The notes: a model not told the origin generated them from the letters alone. DNA of 64,000 nt from JANJUO01 sp942492935 (GCA_942492935.1 OW818654.1:744001-808000), one strand, 5' to 3'; positions 53,628-63,392 are shown, counted from the first letter of the stretch. Numbers and translations: made by a program.

Positions 53628-55544
53628 ATGAATAATGAAAATAGAAATATAATAGAAATACTGCCTGATTTCATTGCAAATCAGATTGCTGCTGGTGAAG
53701 TGGTTCAAAAACCTGAATCTGTTGTTAAAGAATTAGTCGAAAATTCTTTGGATTCAGGGGCGGATTCTATTGCGGTAATAGTAAAAGGTGCAGGCAAAAA
53801 TCTAATTCATATTGTTGATAATGGCTCTGGTATGAATAAAGATGATTTGCAATTGTCAATCAAACGCCACGCAACAAGCAAAATTAAATCAACTGATGAC
53901 CTTGAAGAAATAAAAACATTCGGTTTTAGAGGTGAAGCTCTTGCTTCTATTGCATCTATTGCTTTACTTGAAATCAGAACAAAGCAAGAAAATTCAGAAT
54001 ATGGCTGGAAATTAGTTTCCGAACCAATGTCCGAACCAGAAATAACAGCATTTCAATCTGAAAAGGGAACTCAGATTTTTGTGAAAAATTTGTTTTATAA
54101 TGTACCCGCAAGAAGAAAATTTTTAAAATCAAACCTTACAGAATTCAAATATATTTCTGATACAATGATAAAATTTGCATTAAGTCATCCTGAAATTAGA
54201 TTTACTTTTTATGATGAAGATATACTGATTTTTGACGTAAAACCATCTTCATTGCAGGAACGAATTGGCAAGGTTTTAGGGCATACGGTTTCAGATTATC
54301 TAATGCCTGTTTATTTTAAAAATGATTTTATAACAATTTCGGGATTTGTCGGGCAGCCGCATCTTGCAAAACAATCAAAAAGTGGGCAGTATCTATTTCT
54401 CAATGGTAGAGCAATATTAAGCAACGCTTTGTCTTATGCCGTTTATTCAGCATTTGAGCATTTGATTGATAAAAATAAGAAACCGATATACATTATTAAT
54501 ATAGATGTTGATTACAAATTTGTAGATGTGAATGTCCATCCTCAAAAACATGAAGTGAAATTTGAAGATGAGAAAATTGTTTTTAATGCAATTAGAAATG
54601 CGGTTTATTCAGCATTAGAACAGTATGATTTAACCCCTACAATTTCAATTTCACAACATAATGCAATGGCTCCCGTAGAAAGAATTGCCGTAAATGATTC
54701 TGATGATAGTTTTATGCTTGTCAATACAATGACTGGCGAAATAATTGATTCAGTTCCAAGTAGTGCAGATTTCAAATATAAACCACAAAATAATTTTTCA
54801 AATTTCAAAAATAATTCAAATAACTCAAATAACTCAGAATTTAATAATGATTATTATACAAGAAAAAAGCAATTTGACAATATAACTCCTGCAAATCAAA
54901 CAGCTTATAAATCATTATTTGAAAATAAGCCTGCACCACAAAAATTAAATTCTACTCCGAGTAATTTTGAAGTTGAGGGCAATAAATTTTGGCAACTGCA
55001 TAATAAATACATATTTTATCAGTCTGAAAAAGGAGTGATAATAATTGACCAACATAATGCACACGAAAGAATTATTTTTGAAAGAGCAATTAAATCAATG
55101 AATAAAGAGCTTTCAAATGCTCAATCTTTGCTTTTTCCAGTAAATATTAAACTTGATGCGTCTAAAATTGCAGTTGTAAAGTCTATTTCTGAAGAATTGC
55201 ATAACCTTGGATTTGTATTTGAAGTATTGTCAAGTGATTCAATTTCACTTTCATCTGTTCCAATAGATGTTTCTTCTGGAAGCGAAACTCTTACTTTTCT
55301 TGAAATAATTGATTCTTTTGATGCTAATGCTGAAATTTCACACACAAATTTGAGAGAAAGCATTGCTGCTACTTTCTCCTGTAAATCTGCAATTAAAACA
55401 GGACAGAAATTATCTGATTCTGAAATGAAGTCAATTGCAACTCAAATATTCAAATGTGAAATGCCTTATGTTTGCCCACACGGAAGACCTATTATATTGA
55501 ATTTTACTCTTGCAGAATTAGATAAATCATTTGGAAGAACTTAA
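53628..55544 (+). CDS. mutL: DNA mismatch repair protein MutL
   Basis: 638 residues from the ATG at 53628 (a TTG immediately before it is not needed). The GHKL ATPase shows 'PDFIANQIAAGEVVQKPESV', 'VKELVENSLDSGADS' (Glu and Asn of motif I), 'DNGSGM', 'RHATSKI' and 'GFRGEALASIASI'. An Asn/Ser-rich linker ('NFKNNSNNSNNSEFNN') leads to the C-terminal dimerisation domain. That domain keeps the endonuclease site as 'DQHNAHERIIFE' (usual form DQHAxxExxxxE, with Asn for Ala at position 4) and 'CPHGRP'. This is therefore the nicking type of MutL used in bacteria without MutH. It overlaps no gene; a J-like gene follows 19 bases later. Confidence 0.95.
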   Translation: MNNENRNIIEILPDFIANQIAAGEVVQKPESVVKELVENSLDSGADSIAVIVKGAGKNLIHIVDNGSGMNKDDLQLSIKRHATSKIKSTDDLEEIKTFGFRGEALASIASIALLEIRTKQENSEYGWKLVSEPMSEPEITAFQSEKGTQIFVKNLFYNVPARRKFLKSNLTEFKYISDTMIKFALSHPEIRFTFYDEDILIFDVKPSSLQERIGKVLGHTVSDYLMPVYFKNDFITISGFVGQPHLAKQSKSGQYLFLNGRAILSNALSYAVYSAFEHLIDKNKKPIYIINIDVDYKFVDVNVHPQKHEVKFEDEKIVFNAIRNAVYSALEQYDLTPTISISQHNAMAPVERIAVNDSDDSFMLVNTMTGEIIDSVPSSADFKYKPQNNFSNFKNNSNNSNNSEFNNDYYTRKKQFDNITPANQTAYKSLFENKPAPQKLNSTPSNFEVEGNKFWQLHNKYIFYQSEKGVIIIDQHNAHERIIFERAIKSMNKELSNAQSLLFPVNIKLDASKIAVVKSISEELHNLGFVFEVLSSDSISLSSVPIDVSSGSETLTFLEIIDSFDANAEISHTNLRESIAATFSCKSAIKTGQKLSDSEMKSIATQIFKCEMPYVCPHGRPIILNFTLAELDKSFGRT

Positions 55545-55563
55545 TAACAAATTTTTATATATT

Positions 55564-56397
55564 ATGAATCAAGTAACTCAAAATATAAATGATACCTCAA
55601 TTAATGAATTACAAACTCTATTTGATTCATTAATTGATTTGCTAACTGAGATTGAAATCTTGAAATTGCGTGTTTCTCCTTTAGTTGAAAATATGTTTTA
55701 TTCAAAACTTGGAGAATTTCAAGTTGCAGTTAAAACATTGGAATTTGATGTATTTAGAAATAAAAGAAAAATTGATTTAATTAACGCAACAATTAGTAAA
55801 GAGCAACCGGTTGATTTTAAAGCAATTGAATCAAAGCTCAATTCAGAATTTTTAGTTTGGGAAAGCAAAATAAGAAAAATTAAATCTCAATTCCTCAATT
55901 CAAATAAAATTCAAGGCATAGAATTAAACGACTTTGAAAATTATAAAATTAAAGAAATATGTAGAAATATTATAACACATATCCATCCTGACTTGCATAT
56001 ACAACAAGAAGAAGCAAAGAGTAATTTGTATAAGAAATCACAAGAACTATTTCAATCTGGAAATATTATAGAATTGAAAGAAGTTGTTGAGAAAATCAAA
56101 AATCAGAAATCATCAATTAACACAAATAATTTCAATGATTTGACCGATGATGAAATTAGTATATTAACAAAGCAGTATTTATTTCTAATCAACATCAAAA
56201 AAAATGAAAGAGAGAAAATATTAAACAGTTTTCCTTTAGCTTTTATTGATTTAATTAGTGATTCAGAATGGATTGAATCACGAAAAAATGATTTAGAGAG
56301 AATTCGTAAAGAACTACTATCGCAAAATAATCTATTGCTTCAAATACTTACTTTTATTCATTATGACATTAATTATGGTCAGTTTTCACAGAATTAA
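55564..56397 (+). CDS. J-domain-like protein downstream of mutL
   Basis: 277 residues from the ATG at 55564; a longer TTG start at 55531 would overlap mutL. Mostly helical, no signal peptide. Residues ~135-185 resemble a J domain: 'YKIKEICRNIITHIHPDLHI' with an HPD motif, then 'EAKSNLYKKSQELFQSGNII' in the place of the last J helix. The N-terminal ~110 residues look like a coiled coil. J domains stimulate Hsp70 ATPases. Co-transcription with mutL is likely from the 19-base gap. The specific partner is unknown. Confidence 0.55.
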   Translation: MNQVTQNINDTSINELQTLFDSLIDLLTEIEILKLRVSPLVENMFYSKLGEFQVAVKTLEFDVFRNKRKIDLINATISKEQPVDFKAIESKLNSEFLVWESKIRKIKSQFLNSNKIQGIELNDFENYKIKEICRNIITHIHPDLHIQQEEAKSNLYKKSQELFQSGNIIELKEVVEKIKNQKSSINTNNFNDLTDDEISILTKQYLFLINIKKNEREKILNSFPLAFIDLISDSEWIESRKNDLERIRKELLSQNNLLLQILTFIHYDINYGQFSQN

Positions 56398-56611
56398 ATT
56401 CATAATAAATCTCTAAATTAACTTAAGTATCATGGAAAAAGTTTGAAATTTCCAATCATTACGGAAATGATAAGTTTATTTGTTCAGAGCATTTCCTCAA
56501 AAGTAATTTTTCATAGTTTCACTAAATATTAACAAAAAATTGAATAAAGATTCAAAATAAAATGTTAATTTTATATTTAGGTATTATTTTTTTCTTAAAT
56601 TGATATATTAT

Positions 56612-57442
56612 ATGAAAAGAATAGATTTAGAACACATAATAAAGAAAAAAGCACCAGAATTTTATGATAAATATCCTAAATTCTTTGTAAAAATTTTGTT
56701 GTTTGTTCTCAAAAAATTACTTTTTATTACTGAAATTAATAATTTTTTATCACAAAATTCAGAGAAAAAAGGGATACATTTTCTTGATGCTTTATTTGAA
56801 GAGTTGAATTTCAAATTAAAAATAAACAAGTCCGATATTGAGAAAATTCCTATTGATGGAAAATTATTGATTGTAAGTAATCATCCACTTGGTGGACTTG
56901 ATGGACTTGCATTAATAAAATCGATTTATGAAGTTCGTCAAGATGTTAAAATTGTTGTTAATGATATATTGCTTGAAGTGGATAATTTGGAAGAATTTTT
57001 TCTACCATTTGATTTATATTCCAATAGTTCTCAAAGAAATAATCTGAGAAATATTGAAAAAGCCTTTGAAGAGGAAAGAGCGGTTGTTTTCTTCCCTGCA
57101 GGCAAAGTATCAAGACTCTCAACAAAAGGAATTAGAGATACAAAATGGCAAAATGGAGCATTTAGATTTGGTTTGAAACATAATGCAAACATACTCCCAA
57201 TTTTCATAAAAGGTAGAAATTCATTGAAATTTTATATTGTAGCACTTATTAATGACTTTGCAGCAATGTTGCTTCTCCCTTCTGAACTTTTCAACAAAAG
57301 AAATAAATCAATAGAATTTATTATTGGTGATGTTATTTCATCAGATTCAATAAAAAGTCAAAATATAAATGCTAAGGAATTAGCAGATTGGTTTTACGAA
57401 TATTTATATAAGATTTCTCTGGGAAATAAATATATATATTAA
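56612..57442 (+). CDS. PlsC/LPLAT-type acyltransferase
   Basis: 276 residues from the ATG at 56612. Acyltransferase motifs: 'KLLIVSNHPLGGLDGLALIK' (NHxxxxD, here N-H-P-L-G-G-L-D), 'VVFFPAGKVSRLSTKG' (motif FPxGxxS/R) and 'FRFGLKHNANILPIFIKGRN' (motif with the Pro). It is paralogous to the N-terminal half of the fusion at 60319-62076, which has 'IVVSNHPFGALDYLLLIRMI'. It should acylate a hydroxyl on a lyso-lipid at the membrane; substrate unknown. Confidence 0.8.
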   Translation: MKRIDLEHIIKKKAPEFYDKYPKFFVKILLFVLKKLLFITEINNFLSQNSEKKGIHFLDALFEELNFKLKINKSDIEKIPIDGKLLIVSNHPLGGLDGLALIKSIYEVRQDVKIVVNDILLEVDNLEEFFLPFDLYSNSSQRNNLRNIEKAFEEERAVVFFPAGKVSRLSTKGIRDTKWQNGAFRFGLKHNANILPIFIKGRNSLKFYIVALINDFAAMLLLPSELFNKRNKSIEFIIGDVISSDSIKSQNINAKELADWFYEYLYKISLGNKYIY

Positions 57443-57444
57443 AA

Positions 57445-58290
57445 AGAATATGGATTCTGAAACGAGTTCAGAATGACAATTTGTTTTTCGTGTCATTCCG
57501 CACTTGATGCGGAATCTAATATGCAGATGTCCTACACTTTCGAAGTGTAGGACATCTTGTTTTGAATTACAAGGAAAGTGGATTCTGAAACAAGTTCAGA
57601 ATGACGGAATTGTTTTCTGTGTCATTCCGCACTTGATGCGGAATCCAATGTATGCAGATGTACTACACTTTCGAAGTGTAGGACATCTTGTTTTGAAAAT
57701 GACATGAATCGTGCGTGGATTCTGAAACAAATCCAGATTGACAGAATAGGAAACCCCACCTAAATCCTCCCCAAAGGGAGGACTTTACATATATTCCTTC
57801 CCCTTCGGTCATTGAGCTTGTCGAAATGTGGTGAGGTTAGGTGGGGTTTCTTCATTTCAGCATCTAAGAATGGATTCTGAAACGAGTTCAGAATGACAAT
57901 TTTTAAACCCCTCCTAAATCCTCCCCAAGGGGAGGACTTTACATATTTCCCTTCCCCTTCGGACATTGAGCTTGTCGAAATGTGGTGCGGTTAGGTGGGG
58001 TTTCTTCATTTCAGCATCTAAGAATGGATTCTGAAACGAGTTCAGAATGACAATTTTTAAACCCCTCCTAAATCCTCCCCAAGGGGAGGACTTTACATAT
58101 TTCCCTTCCCCTTCGGTCATTGAACTTGTCGAAATGTGGGAGGTTAGGTGGGGTTTCTTCATTTCAGTATCTAAAGAAAATAGATTCTGAAACAAGTTCA
58201 GAATGACAAAGAAAATGGATTCTGGAACAAGTTCAGAATGACAAAGAAAATGGATTCTGAAACAAGTTCGGAATGACAAATTGGAAATTG
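57445..58290. repeat. Repeat-dense gap with a 154-bp tandem triplication
   Basis: 57445-57740 holds two cassettes of ATTCTGAAAC..GTTCAGAATG, CATTCCGCACTTGATGCGG and GATGTCC..GGACATC. 57751-58205 holds three tandem copies, period 154 bases (starts 57751, 57905, 58059), each an inverted repeat AAACCCC.CCTAAATCCTCCC ... GGTTAGGTGGGGTTTCTTCA with a CATTGAGCTTGTCGAAATG segment, plus one ATTCTGAAAC..TTCAGAATG unit. The last ~85 bases repeat GATTCTGAAACAAGTTC further. No gene is supported in it. Confidence 0.8.
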
Positions 58291-58394
58291 TAGTATCCAT
58301 TTATTTTTCATTCCTGTGAAACGAAAAGTACTTTCATGTGTCATTATATATGTGGGGAATTGCAAATTTAGAAAAAGTATTTGAGAATTGAGAT

Positions 58395-59684
58395 ATGTTA
58401 CGCAAACAAAAAACAAGAGCTTGGCTCTTATCACTTGCAGCTGTGGTGCTGCTTATGTCTAACTATTTTGTGGGATGGGCTGAAGAACCAGACCCGCGGA
58501 TACTTTGGGTCGCTGATTCTTCAATAAAATTTATTGATGGATTTGCTGTTCATCCGAATGGAAACATCTTTGCATATCATGGAAGCAATATTGTTGAAAT
58601 TGATGGAACAAATGGAAAACTTTTAAGGAAATTACCGAAATTTTCTAAAGATGATGATATAGAATCTTTAGATATTTCCAATGATGGAAAATATTTAGCT
58701 ATTTCGTTTAATGAAATCATAATAATTGATTTGTCAGATTTAAGTTCAAAAGTAATTGGTTATGGAAATCCAGTTAGATTTACTTCGGATTCAAAAAATG
58801 CCATTTTCAGTCCACAAAGTCCGGCAAAACCTGGTGAAGGAAGTGACTCTACTCTTGTTTTAGTGAATTTAGAGAACGATGAAAGAAAACCCATAAAAAA
58901 TGACGAAGGAATTGGAAGTTTCGCCTTCTCTCCCGATGGTCGTTATTTTGCTACAGGTGGAATAGGAAAAAATATTGACGATAAATACTATACTACATTA
59001 AAACTTTGGGATGCAAAAACCTTAACGATGATAAAGGAGTTAGCGAGGTATAATTCGAATAATCCGATAAAAATAATTCAATTTTCACCAGATAGCAAAT
59101 TTGTAGCATTTAATAATAGATCTGCCGATGTTGTTTCAATTTTTGATACTGATGGTTTAGCTCAAATTAAACACTATAAAAAGGATACTTATGGAGACTA
59201 CATGACTGGTTTTTCGTGGATTGATAGCAGTAGTTTTGTAATACTTAGTAAATCCATTACGATATGTAATGTAACTGATGAAATTAGAAAAGTAATATAT
59301 CATTTTCCAGATTGGGGTAATCAAATTGAAACAGATTTTATAAATAACAGACTTATAACAAGAACAGGTATTCCTCATTTAGGAGGGTTATTAATTTCAT
59401 GGGATTTAAAAATAGCATTATCAAACAATACAGAATCACCATTAAATTCAGAACTTAAATCAGAATATCAAAAAGGAATTTTGTTATTATCAGGTATAAA
59501 TTCATCAAATAATTCGGTTAATCTTGAAATATTCGATATTAATGGAAAATTAATTCGACAACTTAATGCTGTACCAAATGGAACTGAAATTAGAATTCCG
59601 ATAATATTACCTAAAGGCACATACTTACTAAATTTGAATGATGGCAACAAAAAGTATTCTTCAAAATTCTTAGTAACAGAGTAG
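58395..59684 (+). CDS. T9SS-sorted WD40-like beta-propeller protein (paralogue A2)
   Basis: 429 residues, the same length as A1. Signal peptide 'RAWLLSLAAVVLLMSNYFVG', then 'WAEEPDPRILW'. Propeller blades: 'FAVHPNGNIFAYHGSNIVEI', 'ISNDGKYLAISF', 'AFSPDGRYFATGGIGKN', 'TTLKLWDAKTLTMIKEL' and 'IQFSPDSKFVAF'. The sorting domain ('LEIFDINGKLIRQL', 'GTYLLNLNDGNKKYSSKFLV') and ~90 bases before the ATG are almost the same as in A1. Blades three to six have diverged strongly. Secreted, surface-attached binding protein of unknown ligand. Confidence 0.82.
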   Translation: MLRKQKTRAWLLSLAAVVLLMSNYFVGWAEEPDPRILWVADSSIKFIDGFAVHPNGNIFAYHGSNIVEIDGTNGKLLRKLPKFSKDDDIESLDISNDGKYLAISFNEIIIIDLSDLSSKVIGYGNPVRFTSDSKNAIFSPQSPAKPGEGSDSTLVLVNLENDERKPIKNDEGIGSFAFSPDGRYFATGGIGKNIDDKYYTTLKLWDAKTLTMIKELARYNSNNPIKIIQFSPDSKFVAFNNRSADVVSIFDTDGLAQIKHYKKDTYGDYMTGFSWIDSSSFVILSKSITICNVTDEIRKVIYHFPDWGNQIETDFINNRLITRTGIPHLGGLLISWDLKIALSNNTESPLNSELKSEYQKGILLLSGINSSNNSVNLEIFDINGKLIRQLNAVPNGTEIRIPIILPKGTYLLNLNDGNKKYSSKFLVTE

Positions 59685-59724
59685 GAAATTAATAAAATTA
59701 GAAGATTTAGACAAATTTCACGAT

Positions 59725-59830
59725 TGTCATTCCGCACTTGATGCGGAATCTCAATAGAAAATGGATTCCTCACTATGTTCGGAATGACGTTATTCAAGAA
59801 TGGATTCTGAAACGAGTTCAGAAGGACAAA
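59725..59830. repeat. Dispersed repeat units after gene A2
   Basis: CATTCCGCACTTGATGCGGA at ~59729, CTCACTATGTTCGGAATGAC at ~59768 and GATTCTGAAACGAGTTCAGA at ~59803. The remaining bases to 59910 are AT-rich and featureless. Confidence 0.65.
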
Positions 59831-59910
59831 AATATTCATTTGTATTAATTATCAATTAGCCAGCATTTGAATAAAGCTGACTAATGAATAATTAATTTTA
59901 AAAATGCAGA

Positions 59911-60288
59911 TTAAAATGGCACATCATCATCAAATTGTGCATCTAAATCAAAATCATCTGGAGGTGGAACTTCAGAATGTGGCATTTCAGAACCCGATTC
60001 AATTCTATAAATATCTAAGTTTGTAAAAAATGATTCTTTACCATCTTTCTCCCAACGTTTGCCACGAATATTAAAAAATACCTTAACTTTTGAACCTTCC
60101 TTATATTCATCAAGGAAATTGCATCTCTCTTGTGATGCCTGAAATTTTATCAATTCAGTTGATTGATAGCCGCCTGTACTTAGATTACATTCAAGTACAA
60201 ACTCACGTTTCTTAAATTTCTCTGAAACTTGCTGTGAAGGATATATTTTATGCAATATCCCCGTCATTTCAAATTTATTATCACTCAT
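59911..60288 (-). CDS. DUF3127 protein with SSB-like acidic tail
   Basis: 125 residues. 'FEMTGILHKIYPSQQVSEKF' and 'KKREFVLECNLSTGGYQSTE' followed by 'FFNIRGKRWEKDGKESFFTN' match DUF3127, a small OB-fold-like family of Bacteroidota. The C terminus is 'DFDLDAQFDDDVPF', very like the DDDIPF tail by which single-stranded-DNA-binding proteins recruit repair enzymes. This suggests an SSB-related role in DNA metabolism, which is inference. It is upstream of nothing obvious and lies 30 bases after the start side of the aminolipid synthase gene's 3' end. Confidence 0.75.
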   Translation of the reverse strand: MSDNKFEMTGILHKIYPSQQVSEKFKKREFVLECNLSTGGYQSTELIKFQASQERCNFLDEYKEGSKVKVFFNIRGKRWEKDGKESFFTNLDIYRIESGSEMPHSEVPPPDDFDLDAQFDDDVPF

Positions 60289-60318
60289 AATAACTACTAA
60301 TATTATAATTTTAAAAAA

Positions 60319-62076
60319 TCAAGTCAAATTTAAATTTGAACTCATTACTTCAATTGTGCTATGACGAATATCTTTCAATTCAAGTATCATTAATCCGTCT
60401 AATGCATCATTAAATTTTGGGTCTATATTGAAACTGATTATTTTCGCATTTTCTCTAATATATTTTTTTAGTAAAACAGGAGCAGTTGATAATTCAATTT
60501 CTAAATCATCAAGAATTTTATCAATATTTTTAAAATCTTCAGTATTTTCATTATTTAGTATTGATGTATCCATATTACCAAAGTCTGGCTTGAATGGTTT
60601 TTTGGGCTTTACATAGTATGATAATTCAATATTGAAAAAATTTTGTTTAATAAATTCTACTATTACACTTTTGCTTATTTTGGAATAGGAGTTACTTATG
60701 CTAACAGGTCCAATTAAATATTTATATTCAGGATATTTCAAGATAAAGAACATCAAGCCCTTCCATAATAAAAATAACGGCAATCTTTTTTGCTGATATT
60801 CTTTAACCACGAATGACCTACCTAACTCCATACTTTTTTGTAATATTGGGATAAATTGTTCAGAAAATTTGAATAAACTGCTTAAATAAAATCCCTTTTT
60901 GCCATATTTTGAATATATTTCTAATCCTTTGCCTATTCTATAAGCACCTGCAATTTGCTTATTTTCCGTATCCCAAAGAATTAAATGGTGATAATATAAA
61001 TCATACTCATCTAAATCAAAAGATTTGTTTGTACCTTCGCCCACTTGTCTAAAAGTAATTTCTCTGAGTCTTCCTATTTCATTCAAAATATTTGGTATCA
61101 AGTTACTTTCAGCAAAATATACTTCATAATTTTGTTGGGATAAAATTAAATTATTTTTTAAATTCAGGATTTCAGTTGCTATAATCTCAGTTTCAATTGG
61201 AGGAATTATCTGCTCAATAGGTGCATTTTGCAAAATTTTTGGAAAGAAAAATTGATTGATATTATCATTGCTATTCAGCAGGAAAGTTCTTGCTCTTAAA
61301 TATCTGCTATATGATGACAAATCATCAAATTCTTCTTGTTCAGCAATGGTAATAGAATTACCTATTCTTGCAGTGATTTTACTCTTCTTTTTGTTTAGAA
61401 GTTCAGTTGGAATGGAGGATAATTTAATTGTAGGATATATTGATTTTAGAACTCTATAAATTAATCCATCATTGATTGATAAATAAACTGGAACAACTGG
61501 AACATTTGAATACTTGACAAATCTCAAAACAGGTTTTAGCCATTTTTTATCTGTAAAATTACTTCCTGTAACTGATATATTAACTGATTCGGATGCAGGA
61601 AATATTCCTATTGGAATTCCAGCTTGTAAATTTTGGTAAGCTTCAGTAAGTACAGAATAACTATAATCTTTTTCATCAAGATAATCACTTTCTTCTATAA
61701 TCAGATATTTGGATAATGGTTCTAAATTCTTTAAAAGGAATTTTGAAATAATTTTGAAATCCGGTCTTGCGATAGCAATCATTCTAATCAATAATAAATA
61801 ATCTAATGCTCCAAAAGGATGATTTGAAACAACGATAAAAGGTCCTTTTTTAGGAATTTTCTTTAAATCTTTTTCGGGAAAATTGAATTCAATATTTAAT
61901 TCTTCAAGTATTTTATCAATAAAATCAATGCCTTTTAAGTTAATTAATTTGTTTATAATTTTATTCAATTTTGAAGCACCTGTAATTTCAGGTATTGAAT
62001 TAGAAATAGCTTTCAAGCTAAATTGCTTCAGATTGAAATAGTTTATTTCATTTTCCTTTATGTTTTGTTTCGCCAT
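60319..62076 (-). CDS. Fused PlsC-like and OlsB-like acyltransferase (OlsF/Gls-type aminolipid synthase)
   Basis: 585 residues from the ATG at 62076. The N-terminal half (about residues 60-270) is a PlsC-type O-acyltransferase with 'IVVSNHPFGALDYLLLIRMI', 'IGIFPASESVNISVTGS' and 'FVKYSNVPVVPVYLSINDGL'. The C-terminal half (about 310-520) is a GNAT-type N-acyltransferase of the OlsB/hemolysin-like family: 'EVYFAESNLIPNILNEIGRL', 'REITFRQVGEGTNKSFDLDE' and 'AGAYRIGKGLEIYSKYGKKG'. Such fusions make ornithine- or glycine-type aminolipids: the GNAT half N-acylates the amino acid, then the PlsC half O-acylates the hydroxy fatty acid. Which amino acid is used is not visible. Confidence 0.8.
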   Translation of the reverse strand: MAKQNIKENEINYFNLKQFSLKAISNSIPEITGASKLNKIINKLINLKGIDFIDKILEELNIEFNFPEKDLKKIPKKGPFIVVSNHPFGALDYLLLIRMIAIARPDFKIISKFLLKNLEPLSKYLIIEESDYLDEKDYSYSVLTEAYQNLQAGIPIGIFPASESVNISVTGSNFTDKKWLKPVLRFVKYSNVPVVPVYLSINDGLIYRVLKSIYPTIKLSSIPTELLNKKKSKITARIGNSITIAEQEEFDDLSSYSRYLRARTFLLNSNDNINQFFFPKILQNAPIEQIIPPIETEIIATEILNLKNNLILSQQNYEVYFAESNLIPNILNEIGRLREITFRQVGEGTNKSFDLDEYDLYYHHLILWDTENKQIAGAYRIGKGLEIYSKYGKKGFYLSSLFKFSEQFIPILQKSMELGRSFVVKEYQQKRLPLFLLWKGLMFFILKYPEYKYLIGPVSISNSYSKISKSVIVEFIKQNFFNIELSYYVKPKKPFKPDFGNMDTSILNNENTEDFKNIDKILDDLEIELSTAPVLLKKYIRENAKIISFNIDPKFNDALDGLMILELKDIRHSTIEVMSSNLNLT

Positions 62077-62180
62077 AAAAATTATTTTCAATTAATTTAG
62101 AAAATTAACACTTTAAAGAATTATAAATATACCAAAACAAAACTAATCTACTGTTAATTTATTGAATAATATGTGTTAAT

Positions 62181-63392
62181 TTATATTTTCATATTCTCAA
62201 TAACAACTGCATATCCCTGCCCAACACCGATGCACATTGTTGCTAATGCAAATTTCTTCTCTTTGAGAATTAATTCATTCATAGCAGTAATAATTAATCT
62301 TGCACCAGACATACCGAGTGGGTGTCCTAATGCAATAGCACCGCCATTTGGATTAATTCTTTCGTCATCTTCTGATATTCCCCATTCTCTAATGCAGGCA
62401 ATAGATTGGGCTGCAAATGCTTCATTTAATTCAATTACGGAAATATCATCGAAAGTTAAATCAGCTTTTTTCAATGCTTTGTAACTTGCTTCGACAGGTC
62501 CAATACCCATAATTCTTGGTTCTACTCCAGACGCAGCTGCACCAATTATGCGAGCTTTGGGAGTTAAATTATATGATTTTACCGCTTCATCACATGCAAG
62601 GATTAATGCTGCTGCACCATCATTTATGCCAGAGGAATTTCCGGCTGTTACAGTACCATCTTTTCTGAATGCAGGTTTTAATTTTGATAGAATTTCAATA
62701 CTTGAATCTGGCTTGATAAATTCATCATTCTCGAAAATAATTGGATTGCCTTTCTTCTGTGGGATTTCAAAAGGTGCAATTTCAGTTGCAAATCTGCTGT
62801 TCTTTCTTGCAACAACAGCTTTCATTTGAGAACGATTAGAAAATTCATCTTGTGATATTCTTGAAATATTATATTTTTCAGCAAGATTTTCTGCGGTTTC
62901 ACCCATTGAATCGACACCGTAAAGCTCTTTCATTTTAGGATTGATAAATCTCCAGCCAATACTTGTATCATATACATCTATATTGCGTCCAAAAGGAACT
63001 TCGGATTTACCCATTACAAATGGGGCTCTTGTCATTGATTCAACACCACCAGCAATTGCTATTGATAAATCGCCAACTTCAATAGCACGCTTTGCATTAA
63101 CAACAGCACTCATCCCCGAAGCACATAATCTATTTATAGTTTCACCCGGGACTGTATATGGTAATCCTGCAAGCAACAAAGCCATACGTGCCACATTTCG
63201 ATTATCTTCACCTGCTTGATTAGCACAGCCAAATATTACATCTTCATATTTATCTGCTGGAATATCTGGATTTCTCTTTACAATTTCTTTAATTATAAAA
63301 GCAGTAAGGTCGTCTGGTCTAATAGTAGAAAGTGAACCGCCAAATTTCCCAATTGGAGTTCTAACTCCGTCAATTATATAAGCATTTTTCAT
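62181..63392 (-). CDS. Acetyl-CoA acetyltransferase (thiolase)
   Basis: About 403 residues from the ATG at 63392. The nucleophile Cys is in 'ETINRLCASGMSAVVNAKRA'; 'GGVESMTRAPFVMGK' is the usual thiolase loop; the C-terminal 'NPNGGAIALGHPLGMSGARL' holds the catalytic His, and 'LATMCIGVGQGYAVVIE' the second Cys. The sequence is nearest to PcaF/FadA-type degradative thiolases by eye. It cleaves 3-ketoacyl-CoA or condenses acetyl-CoA. The acyl-CoA dehydrogenase at 35.5 kb may feed it. Confidence 0.92.
   Translation of the reverse strand: MKNAYIIDGVRTPIGKFGGSLSTIRPDDLTAFIIKEIVKRNPDIPADKYEDVIFGCANQAGEDNRNVARMALLLAGLPYTVPGETINRLCASGMSAVVNAKRAIEVGDLSIAIAGGVESMTRAPFVMGKSEVPFGRNIDVYDTSIGWRFINPKMKELYGVDSMGETAENLAEKYNISRISQDEFSNRSQMKAVVARKNSRFATEIAPFEIPQKKGNPIIFENDEFIKPDSSIEILSKLKPAFRKDGTVTAGNSSGINDGAAALILACDEAVKSYNLTPKARIIGAAASGVEPRIMGIGPVEASYKALKKADLTFDDISVIELNEAFAAQSIACIREWGISEDDERINPNGGAIALGHPLGMSGARLIITAMNELILKEKKFALATMCIGVGQGYAVVIENMKI

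Noticed and set aside
57751..58205. Regular repeats suggesting a CRISPR array
   Set aside because: The period is 154 bases, the copies are similar along their whole length with no unique spacers, and no cas gene is near.
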